Source of the DNA: Methanocrinis alkalitolerans
GTDB lineage: Archaea > Halobacteriota > Methanosarcinia > Methanotrichales > Methanotrichaceae
DNA: 64,000 bases
Assembly (NCBI RefSeq): GCF_029167205.1
Contig: NZ_JARFPL010000003.1
Span: forward strand, 33,499-97,498
Direction: 5' to 3'
The translations under genes and the position numbers were made by a program. The notes under the pieces were generated by a model that was not told the origin of the DNA, made no database searches, and saw nothing but the letters and a program-made list of their open reading frames with translations. Below, piece after piece: positions 23,943-32,992 of the stretch. Numbering within the stretch: the stretch's first letter is position 1; each line of letters starts with the position of its first letter.

Positions 23943-25112
23943 TTGATCGTGGCTCATAAGAAGCCCTTTCATGTGATGATCATACCCACCCTAGGCTGTC
24001 CATCCAGCTGCAGCTACTGCTGGTCCTCCGACGAGAGGTCCCCTATAATGACGATGGAGACCGTCAAAGAGATGGTCGAGTGGCTGCAGACGTTCCGGGA
24101 TGATCCCATCACTTTCACATTCCACGGCGGCGAGCCCCTCCTCGCGGGCCCCGACTTTTATCGGGAGGCACTCTCCCTGATAACCGAGGGGCTCCGCCCC
24201 CGGAAGATCGCCTTCGCCCTCCAGACGAACCTCTGGAAGATGACCCCGGAGATGGCCCAGGTCCTCGCTGAGTACAGGGTCCCCATCGGCTCGAGCCTCG
24301 ACGGCCCGAAGGATCTGAACGACCTTCAGAGGTCTGCGGGCTACTTCGATAAGACGATGGCGGGATATGAGATCGCCAGGGCCCATGGCCTCTCCGTCCA
24401 GTTCATCTGCACCTTCACATCATACTCGATAGACTTCAAGGAGGATATATTCAACTTCTTTTTGGAGAACGGCCTCACCCTCAAGCTCCACCCGGCCCTC
24501 CCCTCCATCAAAAGCGACGACCCCGACCAGTGGGCTCTCGCCCCCGTGAAGTACGGCGACCTCCTCGTCTATCTTCTGGACAGATACCTGGAGAATATGG
24601 ACGATATCGAGGTCAGAAATATCAATGACCTCTGCCGTTGCGTCTTCACCGGTCGGGGGACGGTCTGCACCTACGTCGACTGCATGGAGGATACCTTTGC
24701 CGTCGGCCCCAACGGGACGATCTATCCCTGTTACCGTTTCGTGGGGATGGAGGAGTGGGCGATGGGCAACGTCCGGGACCGGCCGACGGTGGCGGATCTG
24801 GCCGGATCAGAGGCCGGAAAGAGGATGCGGGCCTTCAAGGATATGGTGGACCGGGAGTGCAAGAGCTGCAGGCATATCAGATACTGTCGGGGGGGATGCC
24901 CCTACAACGCCATAGCGCCTTCCGGGGGGGAGCTGTTGGGTGTCGACCCCCACTGCATAGCATATAAGAGGATCTTCGACGAGATCGCCGACAGGTTCAA
25001 TAAAGAGATCTTCGGGTCCATGGGGATGGGCTCGGCCTGCCTCTCATCGGGGCCGTCCGAGGGTGCAAAGCCGGGGATGATGGCCCTCATCCAGAAGATA
25101 ATATCGAGCTAG
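23943..25112 (+). CDS. Peptide-modifying radical SAM/SPASM enzyme (CbpB/Mhun_1560-like)
   Basis: 389 residues. The radical-SAM cluster motif CPSSCSYC (C-x3-C-x2-C) lies at about residues 19-26, GGEPLL at about 61, and a SPASM region at about 235-330: CTYVDCMEDTFAVGPNGTIYPCYRF, then CKSCRHIRYCRGGCPYN, binding auxiliary clusters. The overall sequence with the opening KPFHVMIIPTLGCP and the WSSDE after the cluster resembles the methanogen family proposed to modify a cysteine-rich peptide. The start is TTG 23943 or GTG 23949. No precursor peptide gene is adjacent. The tail ends in a Ser/Gly-rich segment. Confidence 0.82.
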   Translation: MIVAHKKPFHVMIIPTLGCPSSCSYCWSSDERSPIMTMETVKEMVEWLQTFRDDPITFTFHGGEPLLAGPDFYREALSLITEGLRPRKIAFALQTNLWKMTPEMAQVLAEYRVPIGSSLDGPKDLNDLQRSAGYFDKTMAGYEIARAHGLSVQFICTFTSYSIDFKEDIFNFFLENGLTLKLHPALPSIKSDDPDQWALAPVKYGDLLVYLLDRYLENMDDIEVRNINDLCRCVFTGRGTVCTYVDCMEDTFAVGPNGTIYPCYRFVGMEEWAMGNVRDRPTVADLAGSEAGKRMRAFKDMVDRECKSCRHIRYCRGGCPYNAIAPSGGELLGVDPHCIAYKRIFDEIADRFNKEIFGSMGMGSACLSSGPSEGAKPGMMALIQKIISS

Positions 25113-25169
25113 ACGTCAGATCGTCGAGTTTATTATCACTCCCTTTATTAATTCTTTTCTTCTTCGAAT

Positions 25170-26090
25170 TCAGAGGATCGTCAGGATCGCCATCATCTCC
25201 AGGAAGTATATCGCGAGGAGCATCGACCCCTCGAACCTCGTGATCCTGTTTCCCAGGACCATGAACCCCAGGAGGAGGCTGACCAGCACCACCACGGGGA
25301 CGGTGGCGGAAACGAAGGGCTCGCTCGCTGCCACGTCTCCCACCATGGAGGATGCGCCCAGGATGATCAGGGCGTTGAAGGTGTTGGCACCGATGATGTC
25401 CCCCATTGCGATCTCCCCCCTGCCGTTCTTGGCGGCGACGACGGCGGTGGATACCTCGGGCAGGGAAGTTCCCACCGCGAGGAGGATCACCGCCACCACC
25501 GCCTCTGAGATCCCCAGGGTGATGGAGATCTCCCCTATCGCCTCCACCATGTATTTGGCGCCGACGGCGAGGGTCGCCATCCCTGCCAGGAAGAGGGCGA
25601 CGCTTCCCGGCCGGAGCCTCTCGGTCCCCTTCTCCCCGCTCTTTTTGCGCTCCAATATCTCGTGGCGGATGAAGGATAGGTAGATGGCGATCAGAAATAT
25701 CCCCTCAATCCAGGTGACGATGAAGTCGAGGAAGACTATGTATAGGGCGAGGATGGTGGCGAGGAAGAAGGATAGGTCCAATTCCAGGATCTTCCTATCG
25801 ATGTATATCCCGTAGAAGATCGCCGCCGAGCCGAGGGCGAGGCCGATGTTAGCCAGGATCGATCCCAGGACGTTTCCTGCGACGATCTCGGGCTTCCCGC
25901 CGTCGACTAGCATCGCCGTCATGGAGGTCGAGAACTCCGGAAGGGCTGTGCCGAAGGCGACGACCGTCGCCCCTATGACGAACTCGGACACCCCCAGGAC
26001 CTTGGCGAAATGGACGGCGCTATCAGTGATCGCCTTCGCCCCGAAGTAGAGGGCGACGAGGCTCCCGACGAAGATCAGAAACTCCTGCAA
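25170..26090 (-). CDS. Calcium/sodium antiporter of the CaCA (YrbG-like) family
   Basis: 306 residues, about ten membrane helices in two halves. Both alpha-repeats are visible: GATVVAFGTALPEFSTSMTAML (N-half) and VILLAVGTSLPEVSTAVVAAKNGRGEIAMGDIIGANTFN (C-half), each with the ion-coordinating Glu. Probably a cytoplasmic-membrane Na+/Ca2+ or K+-dependent exchanger; the ion is not deducible. Convergent with the radical-SAM gene with a 57-bp AT-rich spacer. Confidence 0.9.
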   Translation of the reverse strand: MQEFLIFVGSLVALYFGAKAITDSAVHFAKVLGVSEFVIGATVVAFGTALPEFSTSMTAMLVDGGKPEIVAGNVLGSILANIGLALGSAAIFYGIYIDRKILELDLSFFLATILALYIVFLDFIVTWIEGIFLIAIYLSFIRHEILERKKSGEKGTERLRPGSVALFLAGMATLAVGAKYMVEAIGEISITLGISEAVVAVILLAVGTSLPEVSTAVVAAKNGRGEIAMGDIIGANTFNALIILGASSMVGDVAASEPFVSATVPVVVLVSLLLGFMVLGNRITRFEGSMLLAIYFLEMMAILTIL

Positions 26091-26407
26091 CGGATCTGCC
26101 CCGTTAGCTACCAGGCGTCTCTCGTTAATTAATCAATCCGTCTTCCGCCCGGCTAGCGGTGGCGGTATATATTGGGAGATGGCGCCGAAGGGCCGGATGA
26201 GGCGGTCTAAGACCATCCGAGATCGGCCTAAATTCGGGGAGGACGGTATATGGGGGGTTGAATAGGTATTTTAATGAGAAGATACAAAGGATTTTCCGGT
26301 TAGAGATCGACCAGGGGGTCCTCGGGGGGTAAGCGCCCCGAGATTTTCGGTCCGGAGGCGTTATAGGCGCTTTCCGGTCTCGATCGGAGTGGCAAAGGTG
26401 GTCGGGG
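26091..26407. promoter_or_regulatory. Intergenic region upstream of smc
   Basis: 317 bp between two divergent genes without a supported gene. TATA-like segments occur at about 26165 (GGTATATATT) and 26264 (GGTATTTTAAT). The smc TTG start is preceded by GGTGG. No repeats or structure were found. Confidence 0.35.
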
Positions 26408-29400
26408 TTGCATATCAAGGAGATAGAGCTCGTAAACTTCAAGTCCTTCGGCAGGAAGGTAGTGATACCCCTCGAGAACGATTTCGTCGCAGTCACCGGC
26501 CCCAACGGCAGCGGCAAGTCGAACGTCGTCGACGCCCTCCTCTTCGCCCTATCCCTCTCCTCCAGCAGGGCGATGAGGGCCGAGAGGCTCCCCGACCTGA
26601 TTTATCACGGCGACAACGGCAAAAACCCCGACTTCGCCCAGGTGACTGTCAAGTTCGACAACTCCAGCCGGACCATTCCGCTGGACGGGGACGTCCTCGA
26701 GATAGCGAGGAAGGTCAGGCTGACCAAAAACAAGTACCAGAGCATCTACTATTTTAACGGCAACCCCTGCACCCAGACGGAGATCCATGACCACCTATCC
26801 CGAGCCGGGATCACCCCGGAAGGGTACAACGTGGTGATGCAGGGGGACGTCACCAGGATCATCGAGATGACCCCCCTCGAACGGAGGAGGATCGTCGACG
26901 AGATAGCCGGCGTCGCCGAGTTCGACGAGAAGAAGAAGAAGGCCCTGGAGGAGCTGGAGGTGGTGAGGGAGAGGATCGACCGGGGTGACGTCATCCTGGT
27001 GGAGGTGGAGTCCCAGCTATCGAGGCTCGCCGAGGAGAGGGATAGGGCCCTCGCCTACCAGGCCCATCGAGAGGAGAAACGGCGGATGGAGGCCTTCCTC
27101 CTCCTGGCGAAGCTGAAGGAGGCCGAATCCGACCTCGCAGATCTGGAGAGGGAGGGGCTCGAGCTTCAGGATAAGGAACGTCTCCTATCCGAGAGCCTCG
27201 ACCAGGAGAGGGCCGCCCACTCGGTCCTCGAGGGGGAGCTTCAAGAGCTGAACGCCGAGATCACATACAAAGGCGAGGACGAGCAGATCGAGGTCAAGCG
27301 GCGGATGGTGGAGGCGAAGGGGAGGATCGAGGCCGACGAGAGCAGGATCGAGATGGCCGAGGCCGAGATCGCCGAGATCGAGGCTGAACAGAGGTCCGAC
27401 TACCTGGAGGCGGACAGGATCGGCCGAGAGGCGGAGGTCCTCGCCGAGGAGATCCGGGACGGTTCCATCAGGAAGGCGAGCATCCTCGCCGAGGTAGCCG
27501 AGAGGGAGGAGTCCCTCCAGGGCTACAGGGACGAGATCGCCAGGGCCGACGCGCGGTACTCAGGTCTGAGAGACGAGCTCGCCTCCGTCAAGAGGGATGT
27601 GGAGGAGACGAAGTCGAGGGCGTCAGACCTGATGAGGGAGAGGGACCGCCACCTGGACGCCGCCAGGAGGAGGTCGATCGAGCGGGAGGAGGCGGCGATG
27701 GAGATCGCCGAGGCGAAGGAGACGGCTTCCGCCCTCCAGAGGGAGAAGGAGAGGATAGGGGGGGAGCAGGAGGGGATCGAGGAGAGGATATCGGATATCG
27801 AAGAGGAGAGGGACGACCTCGACTCCGCGCGGATATCGATAAGGAGGGAGATGGCCGCCGTCGACGAGAAGCTCCAGAGGCTCCAGATGGAGAGAGCGAG
27901 GGCCGAGGCGAGCCTCCGGTCCGCCGGGGAGGGGTCTGGCTACAGCAGGGCTGTGGAGGCGATCAGGTCCGCCATAAGCCGCGGCCAGCTATCGGGGCTC
28001 TACGGTACCATCGCCGAGCTCGGGGACGTCTCTTCCGTCCACTCCACCGCACTGGAGGTGGCGGCAGGCGCGAGGCTCCAGAGCATCGTCGCCGAGACCG
28101 ACGGAGACGCGGCCCAGGCGATCGAGGGGCTCAAGAGGTCGAAGGCCGGGAGGGCTACATTCCTCCCCCTCAACAAGATGCCTATGGGCAACCCACCGCC
28201 TCCGCCCCAAGAGGATGGGGTCGTCGACTACGCCATAAACCTCGTCGAGTTCGAACCCCGTTTCCACCCCGCCTTCTGGAGCGTCTTCAGGGAGACCCTG
28301 GTGGTGAAAGACCTGAATACGGCGAGAAGGCTGATGGGCCGCTATCGTATGGTGACCCTGGAGGGGGACCTGGTGGAGAAGGGCGGCGCCATGACGGGAG
28401 GCCACTTCAAGTCGAGGCTGAAGTTCGCCGCCGACGAGCGGCAGAGGCTGGAGGATGCGAATAGGATGGTCGTCGCAGCCCAGGCCGAGAGGGAGGCTCT
28501 CATCGAGAGGCTCGACCGGGTCGAGGGGGAGGTCTCAGCCGTCCGGAGGAATGCCGAAGAGCTGGGCAGGGATCTCTCGCGGATCGAGGTCCGGACCGAG
28601 GAGATCGAGTCCCAGATGATCAGGCTCGAAAGGCTCGTCCAGGATAGGGAGACGAGGCTCGCAGAGATGACCGCCGACGCCGCCGGCGTGAGGGAGAAGC
28701 TCGACTCCCTGGAAGGGAAGATCCGGGAGGTGGAGGCGGAGTCGAGGGGTCACCAGGAGCGGGCCGAAGAGCTCGAGAGGGCTCTATCCGGCTCGGAGAT
28801 CCCGGAGATATCGGCCCTCGCCGACGGCCTCGAGGCCGAGATCAGGGGACTTGAGCGGAAGTCCTCCGAGATCGAGGCAGAGATCACCGGCCACCGGCTG
28901 AGGCGGGAGAGCTGCGTTGCCCGGAAGGCAGAGCTCGCCAAAAGGAAAGAGTCCCGGGAAGAGAAGAAGAGGGCTGCGGCGGAGAAGAAGAGGGCTGCGG
29001 CCGAGAGGGTCGTCGAGGCGAAGGCCGCCCTCGTCGAGCTGGCCCGAAAGGAGAGGGAGATCGAGGAAGAGCTCTCCGGCCTCAAGGGCGAACGAAGCCG
29101 GCTCCTCGACAGGGTCGCAGCCCAGGGGAGGGCGGTGGACTCCATCGAACGGGAGGTGGACCGGGTCCGGGCCCGGATGGCGGCGGCCGAAGGCGCAGCC
29201 CGTGAGATCAGATCTTCTGCCGAAGGTCTCAGGGCCGAGATTGAGGGGTTCGGGATCGACGTCTCTGAGGACCCCCCCAAGAGCCAGACGATAATCCGGA
29301 AGATCAACGCCCTGGAGAGGTCCATGGAGGAGCTGGAGCCGGTGAATATGCTGGCCATCGAGGAGTACGACCGGGTCTTCGATCGGATGGAGACCCTCAG

Positions 29401-29923
29401 GGAGAGGAGAGAGACGCTCCAGAGGGAGAGGGAAGATCTCCTGGCGAAGCTCGACCGGTACGAGGAGATGAAGCGTGAGACGTTCATGGCGGCCTTCAAT
29501 GGGATCAACGAGAACTTCAGAGATACGTTCCACGCCCTCTCCGACGGTGAGGGGGAGCTCATTCTCGAGAACGAGGACGACCCCCTCAGCGGCGGGATGA
29601 CGATCAGGGCCCGGCCCGCCCGGAAGGCATTCCACAGGCTGGAGGCGATGTCCGGGGGGGAGAAGAGCCTCACAGCCCTCTCCTTCATATTCGCCATCCA
29701 GAGGTTTAGGCCCGCCCCCTTCTACGCCCTGGACGAGATCGACATGTTCCTGGACGGGGCGAACGTCGAGAGGGTGGCGAAGCTGATCAAGGGCATAGCC
29801 CAGACCGCCCAGTTCATAGTCGTCTCTTTGCGAAAGCCCATGATCCAGGAGGCGAAGTACATAGTAGGGGTGACGATGCAGGAGAACAATATATCTACCG
29901 TGACGGGGGTCTGCCTCAATTGA
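26408..29923 (+). CDS. smc: Chromosome segregation protein SMC
   Basis: 1171 residues, ATPase of the condensin-like complex. The N-terminal Walker A is TGPNGSGKSNVVDALLF (about 30-46); a long coiled coil at about 165-500; the hinge at about 505-670 (SGLYGTIAELGDVSSVHSTALEVAAGARLQSIV, and the GGAMTGGHFKS loop); a second coiled coil; and the C-terminal signature LEAMSGGEKSLTALSFIFAIQRFRPAPFYALDEIDMFLDG with Walker B (about 1075-1120). TTG start. The stop overlaps scpA by four bases (TTGA), so smc, scpA and scpB are one operon and should form a complete SMC-kleisin complex. Confidence 0.97.
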   Translation: MHIKEIELVNFKSFGRKVVIPLENDFVAVTGPNGSGKSNVVDALLFALSLSSSRAMRAERLPDLIYHGDNGKNPDFAQVTVKFDNSSRTIPLDGDVLEIARKVRLTKNKYQSIYYFNGNPCTQTEIHDHLSRAGITPEGYNVVMQGDVTRIIEMTPLERRRIVDEIAGVAEFDEKKKKALEELEVVRERIDRGDVILVEVESQLSRLAEERDRALAYQAHREEKRRMEAFLLLAKLKEAESDLADLEREGLELQDKERLLSESLDQERAAHSVLEGELQELNAEITYKGEDEQIEVKRRMVEAKGRIEADESRIEMAEAEIAEIEAEQRSDYLEADRIGREAEVLAEEIRDGSIRKASILAEVAEREESLQGYRDEIARADARYSGLRDELASVKRDVEETKSRASDLMRERDRHLDAARRRSIEREEAAMEIAEAKETASALQREKERIGGEQEGIEERISDIEEERDDLDSARISIRREMAAVDEKLQRLQMERARAEASLRSAGEGSGYSRAVEAIRSAISRGQLSGLYGTIAELGDVSSVHSTALEVAAGARLQSIVAETDGDAAQAIEGLKRSKAGRATFLPLNKMPMGNPPPPPQEDGVVDYAINLVEFEPRFHPAFWSVFRETLVVKDLNTARRLMGRYRMVTLEGDLVEKGGAMTGGHFKSRLKFAADERQRLEDANRMVVAAQAEREALIERLDRVEGEVSAVRRNAEELGRDLSRIEVRTEEIESQMIRLERLVQDRETRLAEMTADAAGVREKLDSLEGKIREVEAESRGHQERAEELERALSGSEIPEISALADGLEAEIRGLERKSSEIEAEITGHRLRRESCVARKAELAKRKESREEKKRAAAEKKRAAAERVVEAKAALVELARKEREIEEELSGLKGERSRLLDRVAAQGRAVDSIEREVDRVRARMAAAEGAAREIRSSAEGLRAEIEGFGIDVSEDPPKSQTIIRKINALERSMEELEPVNMLAIEEYDRVFDRMETLRERRETLQREREDLLAKLDRYEEMKRETFMAAFNGINENFRDTFHALSDGEGELILENEDDPLSGGMTIRARPARKAFHRLEAMSGGEKSLTALSFIFAIQRFRPAPFYALDEIDMFLDGANVERVAKLIKGIAQTAQFIVVSLRKPMIQEAKYIVGVTMQENNISTVTGVCLN

Positions 29924-30624
29924 GCGACGTCGAAGTCCTGGAGGTTTCGCAGACCTTCGGCCTGGAGCCGGACCCCGTCCAGGTCCTTTTGGACCTGGCG
30001 AGGCGGGGGGAGATCGACCCCTGGGACGTGGACCTCTCATCGGTGACTGAGAAATTCTTGGAGCAGATCGAGGCCCTGGGGGATAGAGACCTTCCGGCCC
30101 TGGGAAGAACCCTCCTATACGCCAGCATACTCCTCCGGATGAAGTCCGATTCCATCGAGGGAGATGAGGATGAGGCCGAAGACGACCTCTTCGACGACCT
30201 CGACGACGGACCGATATACAGGCGGCGGCGGGTCGAAGGGCTTCCCGCCCCTCCCATCAGGAGGAGGACTAAGAGGCCCGTCACCCTGGAGGAGCTGATA
30301 TACGAGCTTAAGAGGGCGGAGGTCGTCGCCGAGAGGAAGGTGGTGAGGGTGAGGGAGAAGCCCGAGCCGACGGTGGAGGAGGCGATGGAGCGGGCCCACG
30401 AGGAGGGGATCGAGGACCGGATCAGGGCCCTCCGGGGTGTGGTCTTCGAGAGGCTGGAGGCCGCGGACCGGATCTCCTTCTCGGATATAGCCGGCGACGT
30501 CCTCAGTTACGTCTCTCTCCTCTTCATGGCGGGGAGGAGGGAGATCTGGCTCGAGCAGGAGACCCTCTTCGGGGAGCTCTACATAAGGAGGCACCCCGGG
30601 GGCGCGGGGGAGCCTTTGGGGTGA
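29920..30624 (+). CDS. scpA: Segregation and condensation protein A (kleisin)
   Basis: 234 residues; TTG start inside the smc stop codon. N-terminal helical domain (PVQVLLDLARRGEIDPWDVDLSSVTEKFLEQIEAL), flexible acidic middle (EGDEDEAEDDLFDDLDDG), and C-terminal winged helix (DRISFSDIAGDVLSYVSLLFMAGRREIWLEQETLFGELYI), the region that binds the SMC head. Length normal for archaeal ScpA. The overlap implies translational coupling with smc. Confidence 0.94.
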   Translation: MSDVEVLEVSQTFGLEPDPVQVLLDLARRGEIDPWDVDLSSVTEKFLEQIEALGDRDLPALGRTLLYASILLRMKSDSIEGDEDEAEDDLFDDLDDGPIYRRRRVEGLPAPPIRRRTKRPVTLEELIYELKRAEVVAERKVVRVREKPEPTVEEAMERAHEEGIEDRIRALRGVVFERLEAADRISFSDIAGDVLSYVSLLFMAGRREIWLEQETLFGELYIRRHPGGAGEPLG

Positions 30625-30636
30625 GGTGGATCGCTT

Positions 30637-31722
30637 TTGGCGGGCGAAGTATCTGAGGACGAAGAGCTGTCAGCGGTGGTGGAGGCCGCCCTCTTCGCTG
30701 CCGGAAGGCCTCTCTCGATCGCGGAGATCGCGGAGGCGACGGACCTGCCCGCAAGGGCTGTTAGAAGCCTCGCCGATGGTCTGGTCCGGGAATATTCGGA
30801 GAGGTGCGGCGGGATCGAGATTCGAGAGTTTGAGGACCGGTACGTAATGCAGGTCCGCTCCTCCGTCGCCGAGAGGGTGAGCAAGGTCGGCCCGAAGGAG
30901 CTGGAGGCCCCGCTCCTCCGGACCCTCGCCATCATCGCCTACAACCAGCCGATGGCCCAGAGAGAGCTGGCGCGGATCCGGGGCAACAAGAGCTACTCCC
31001 ACGTCAAAGAGCTGGAGGATCGAGGGCTCATCCAGGCGGCGAAGATGGGGAGGACGAAGATCATCACCACCACCAAGACCTTCGCCGAGTACTTCGGCCT
31101 CGACTTCGATGACCCCGATTTCGTCAAAAGGGTGATGAAGGAGAGAAAGAGGCTCGGGGTCACCCCCATGTACAGGAGCCTCGCCGAGAGGATGGGCCTC
31201 GCCTTCGCCGTCGTCAACCCCTACAACCCCTACAAAAATGACATCGAGGCGATGAAGAGCCTCGACCTCCTGATCATAGCTCCAGGCTACCAGGAGAGGG
31301 CAAAAGAGCACTATTCAGGGGAGCTTTTGGAGGCCTCCGTCAGGACCTTCACCCAGTTGAAGGAGACCATAAACCTCATCGCTGAGAAGTCGGGGAGGTT
31401 CGACCAGGAGAAGACCGAGTCCCTTCAGGCGGAGATCGATGCCCTCCTCGCGGATTACAGGGGGAGGGCGATAGGAGCCCGGCCGATAAGGCCCCTCTCG
31501 CCGATGATCCAGGAGATCGCCCTGGACCTCGGGGTTTTGACTGACGAGGACGGGATCTCTGCCGCCCCCGACTACATGGGGGTGGAGGCCGAGATTCAGG
31601 TCCCGACCCATCAGCCTTACGAGATGGACATCATCGACAGGATCAGGGAGCGGTACGAAGCGATCTTGAAGAGCCTGAATGATATTGGAAGTTCGAAGGA
31701 GGCGGATAAAAATGGTGGATAA
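30637..31722 (+). CDS. scpB: Segregation and condensation protein B with a long C-terminal extension
   Basis: 361 residues; the ScpB core is residues about 5-190 (EELSAVVEAALFAAGRPLSIAEIAEAT, LRTLAIIAYNQPMAQRELARIRG, ITTTKTFAEYFGL). Residues about 165-361 form an extra region: VTPMYRSLAERMGLAFAVVNPYNPYKNDIEAMKSLDLLIIAPG suggests an alpha/beta unit, followed by helices. Bacterial ScpB proteins are about 180-200 residues, so the addition roughly doubles the size. TTG start at 30637 with GAGGTGGA upstream; lies 12 bp after scpA. Partner of SMC-ScpA; the extension's role is unknown. Confidence 0.88.
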   Translation: MAGEVSEDEELSAVVEAALFAAGRPLSIAEIAEATDLPARAVRSLADGLVREYSERCGGIEIREFEDRYVMQVRSSVAERVSKVGPKELEAPLLRTLAIIAYNQPMAQRELARIRGNKSYSHVKELEDRGLIQAAKMGRTKIITTTKTFAEYFGLDFDDPDFVKRVMKERKRLGVTPMYRSLAERMGLAFAVVNPYNPYKNDIEAMKSLDLLIIAPGYQERAKEHYSGELLEASVRTFTQLKETINLIAEKSGRFDQEKTESLQAEIDALLADYRGRAIGARPIRPLSPMIQEIALDLGVLTDEDGISAAPDYMGVEAEIQVPTHQPYEMDIIDRIRERYEAILKSLNDIGSSKEADKNGG

Positions 31723-32107
31723 GGGAGATGACGGGTCAAACTGCGATCGGTGCGGCCGCGACTTCCCCGAAGATGACCTCATCGAGGAGGGCGGGGTCAG
31801 GATATGCGAGAACTGCTACATCAACGCCCACTCGAGGATCAAGGTCTGCGACCCCTGGGCGGTCAGGTCCAAAAAGATCCTCCGGGAGAGGGCGGGGCTG
31901 GTGGGGACGCAGGGGCTGACCGACTCCCAGAGGGAGATCTACGAGTTCATCGCGTCGAAGGGCGGTGCCAGAAGGGAGGAGATCGCAGGAAAGTTCGACC
32001 TCCCGGCTGAGGAGCTGGAGAACCAGTTTGCGATCCTGAGGCACTGCGAGCTCGTCAAGGGGCAGAAGAGAGTGGACGGCGTATACATCGTCCCCTTCGA
32101 AGAGTGA
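31712..32107 (+). CDS. Zinc-ribbon and winged-helix protein
   Basis: 131 residues. N-terminal Cys4 zinc ribbon CDRCGRDFPEDDLIEEGG with CENCY; C-terminal helix-turn-helix at about 70-128 (LTDSQREIYEFIASKGGARREEIAGKFDLPAEELENQFAILRHCELV). The start overlaps the scpB stop (ATG 31712, scpB stop at 31720-31722), so it is co-translated. Probably a nucleic-acid-binding protein; whether it works with the condensin complex is unknown. The frame upstream of 31712 is ignored because it is inside scpB. Confidence 0.78.
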   Translation: MVDKGDDGSNCDRCGRDFPEDDLIEEGGVRICENCYINAHSRIKVCDPWAVRSKKILRERAGLVGTQGLTDSQREIYEFIASKGGARREEIAGKFDLPAEELENQFAILRHCELVKGQKRVDGVYIVPFEE

Positions 32108-32128
32108 GGAGCTCTCGGGGGGGCCGGG

Positions 32129-32941
32129 ATGGACGAAGAGACATTAAAGGATCTCGTCCGCTGGTTCTCCGGATACGTCCAGACCTTCAAGGCCGGCTAC
32201 CCTGAAGCGGACAGAAACATCATCCTGAAGGAGGAGCACACCACCCGCGTCCGCCGGGAGATTCGGGAGATCGGACTATCCCTCGGCCTCTCCGGGGAGG
32301 ACCTCTGCCTCGCGGAGGCTGCCGCCCTCCTCCACGACCTGGGCCGCTTCCCCCAGTACGCCCGATACAAGACCTTCTCTGACCGGCGATCCTGCGACCA
32401 CGCCGCCCTCTCAGTCCAGGTCCTCATCGAGGGCTGCATCCTCGACGACCTGGATCCCTCGGAGCGAAAGCTCATCCTGAAGGCGATATCGTATCACAAC
32501 CGGGCCCACCTTCCGGAGTACGAGGAAGATAGGTGCCTCTTCTTCACCAAGCTCCTCCGGGACGCGGACAAGCTGGACGTCTGGGCCCTCCTCCTCGACT
32601 ACTACAGCCGCCGGGCTGGTGAAGGGTACCGGAACGGGGCTCTGGAATTGGACCTTCCCGATGCGCCGGGGATCTCGGAAGAGGTCTGCCGGGCCCTCTT
32701 GGCAGGAGAGATCGTGAAGGTGAAGGACCTCAATAGCCTCAACGACTTCAAGCTCCTCCAGGCGAGCTGGATCTTCGACATAAACTTCCGGCCGGCTCTG
32801 GTGGAGGTCGAGGAGAGGGGCTACCTAGAACGGACCCGGGAGGTCCTCCCCCGTTCCCAGGTGGCTGAGAGGATCATCGACCTTCTCAAATCCCGCCTCG
32901 CCGAGAGGATCGAGGCCGAGAGCCCCCAGGGTCTGGATTGA
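32129..32941 (+). CDS. HD-domain phosphohydrolase
   Basis: 270 residues. HD motifs: His in LKEEHTTRVRREIREIG, HD in AAALLHDLGRFPQYARYKTF, His in DHAALSVQVLIEGC, and Asp in LLRDADKLDVWALLLDYY. This constellation binds one or two metal ions in the HD superfamily. Possible substrates are nucleotides or phosphoesters. It is 21 bp after the zinc-ribbon gene on the same strand and likely in the same transcript as smc-scpAB. No sensory domain is attached. Confidence 0.86.
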   Translation: MDEETLKDLVRWFSGYVQTFKAGYPEADRNIILKEEHTTRVRREIREIGLSLGLSGEDLCLAEAAALLHDLGRFPQYARYKTFSDRRSCDHAALSVQVLIEGCILDDLDPSERKLILKAISYHNRAHLPEYEEDRCLFFTKLLRDADKLDVWALLLDYYSRRAGEGYRNGALELDLPDAPGISEEVCRALLAGEIVKVKDLNSLNDFKLLQASWIFDINFRPALVEVEERGYLERTREVLPRSQVAERIIDLLKSRLAERIEAESPQGLD

Positions 32942-32992
32942 TGGACGATCTCAGCTTCAGCCGGCCGGCCCGACTCCTCACCTCACCTCCCC

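Noticed and set aside
28784..30040. 418-residue minus-strand frame over smc/scpA
   Set aside because: Pro/Leu/Gly/Arg-rich shadow of the high-GC smc reading frame, with no protein-like pattern.
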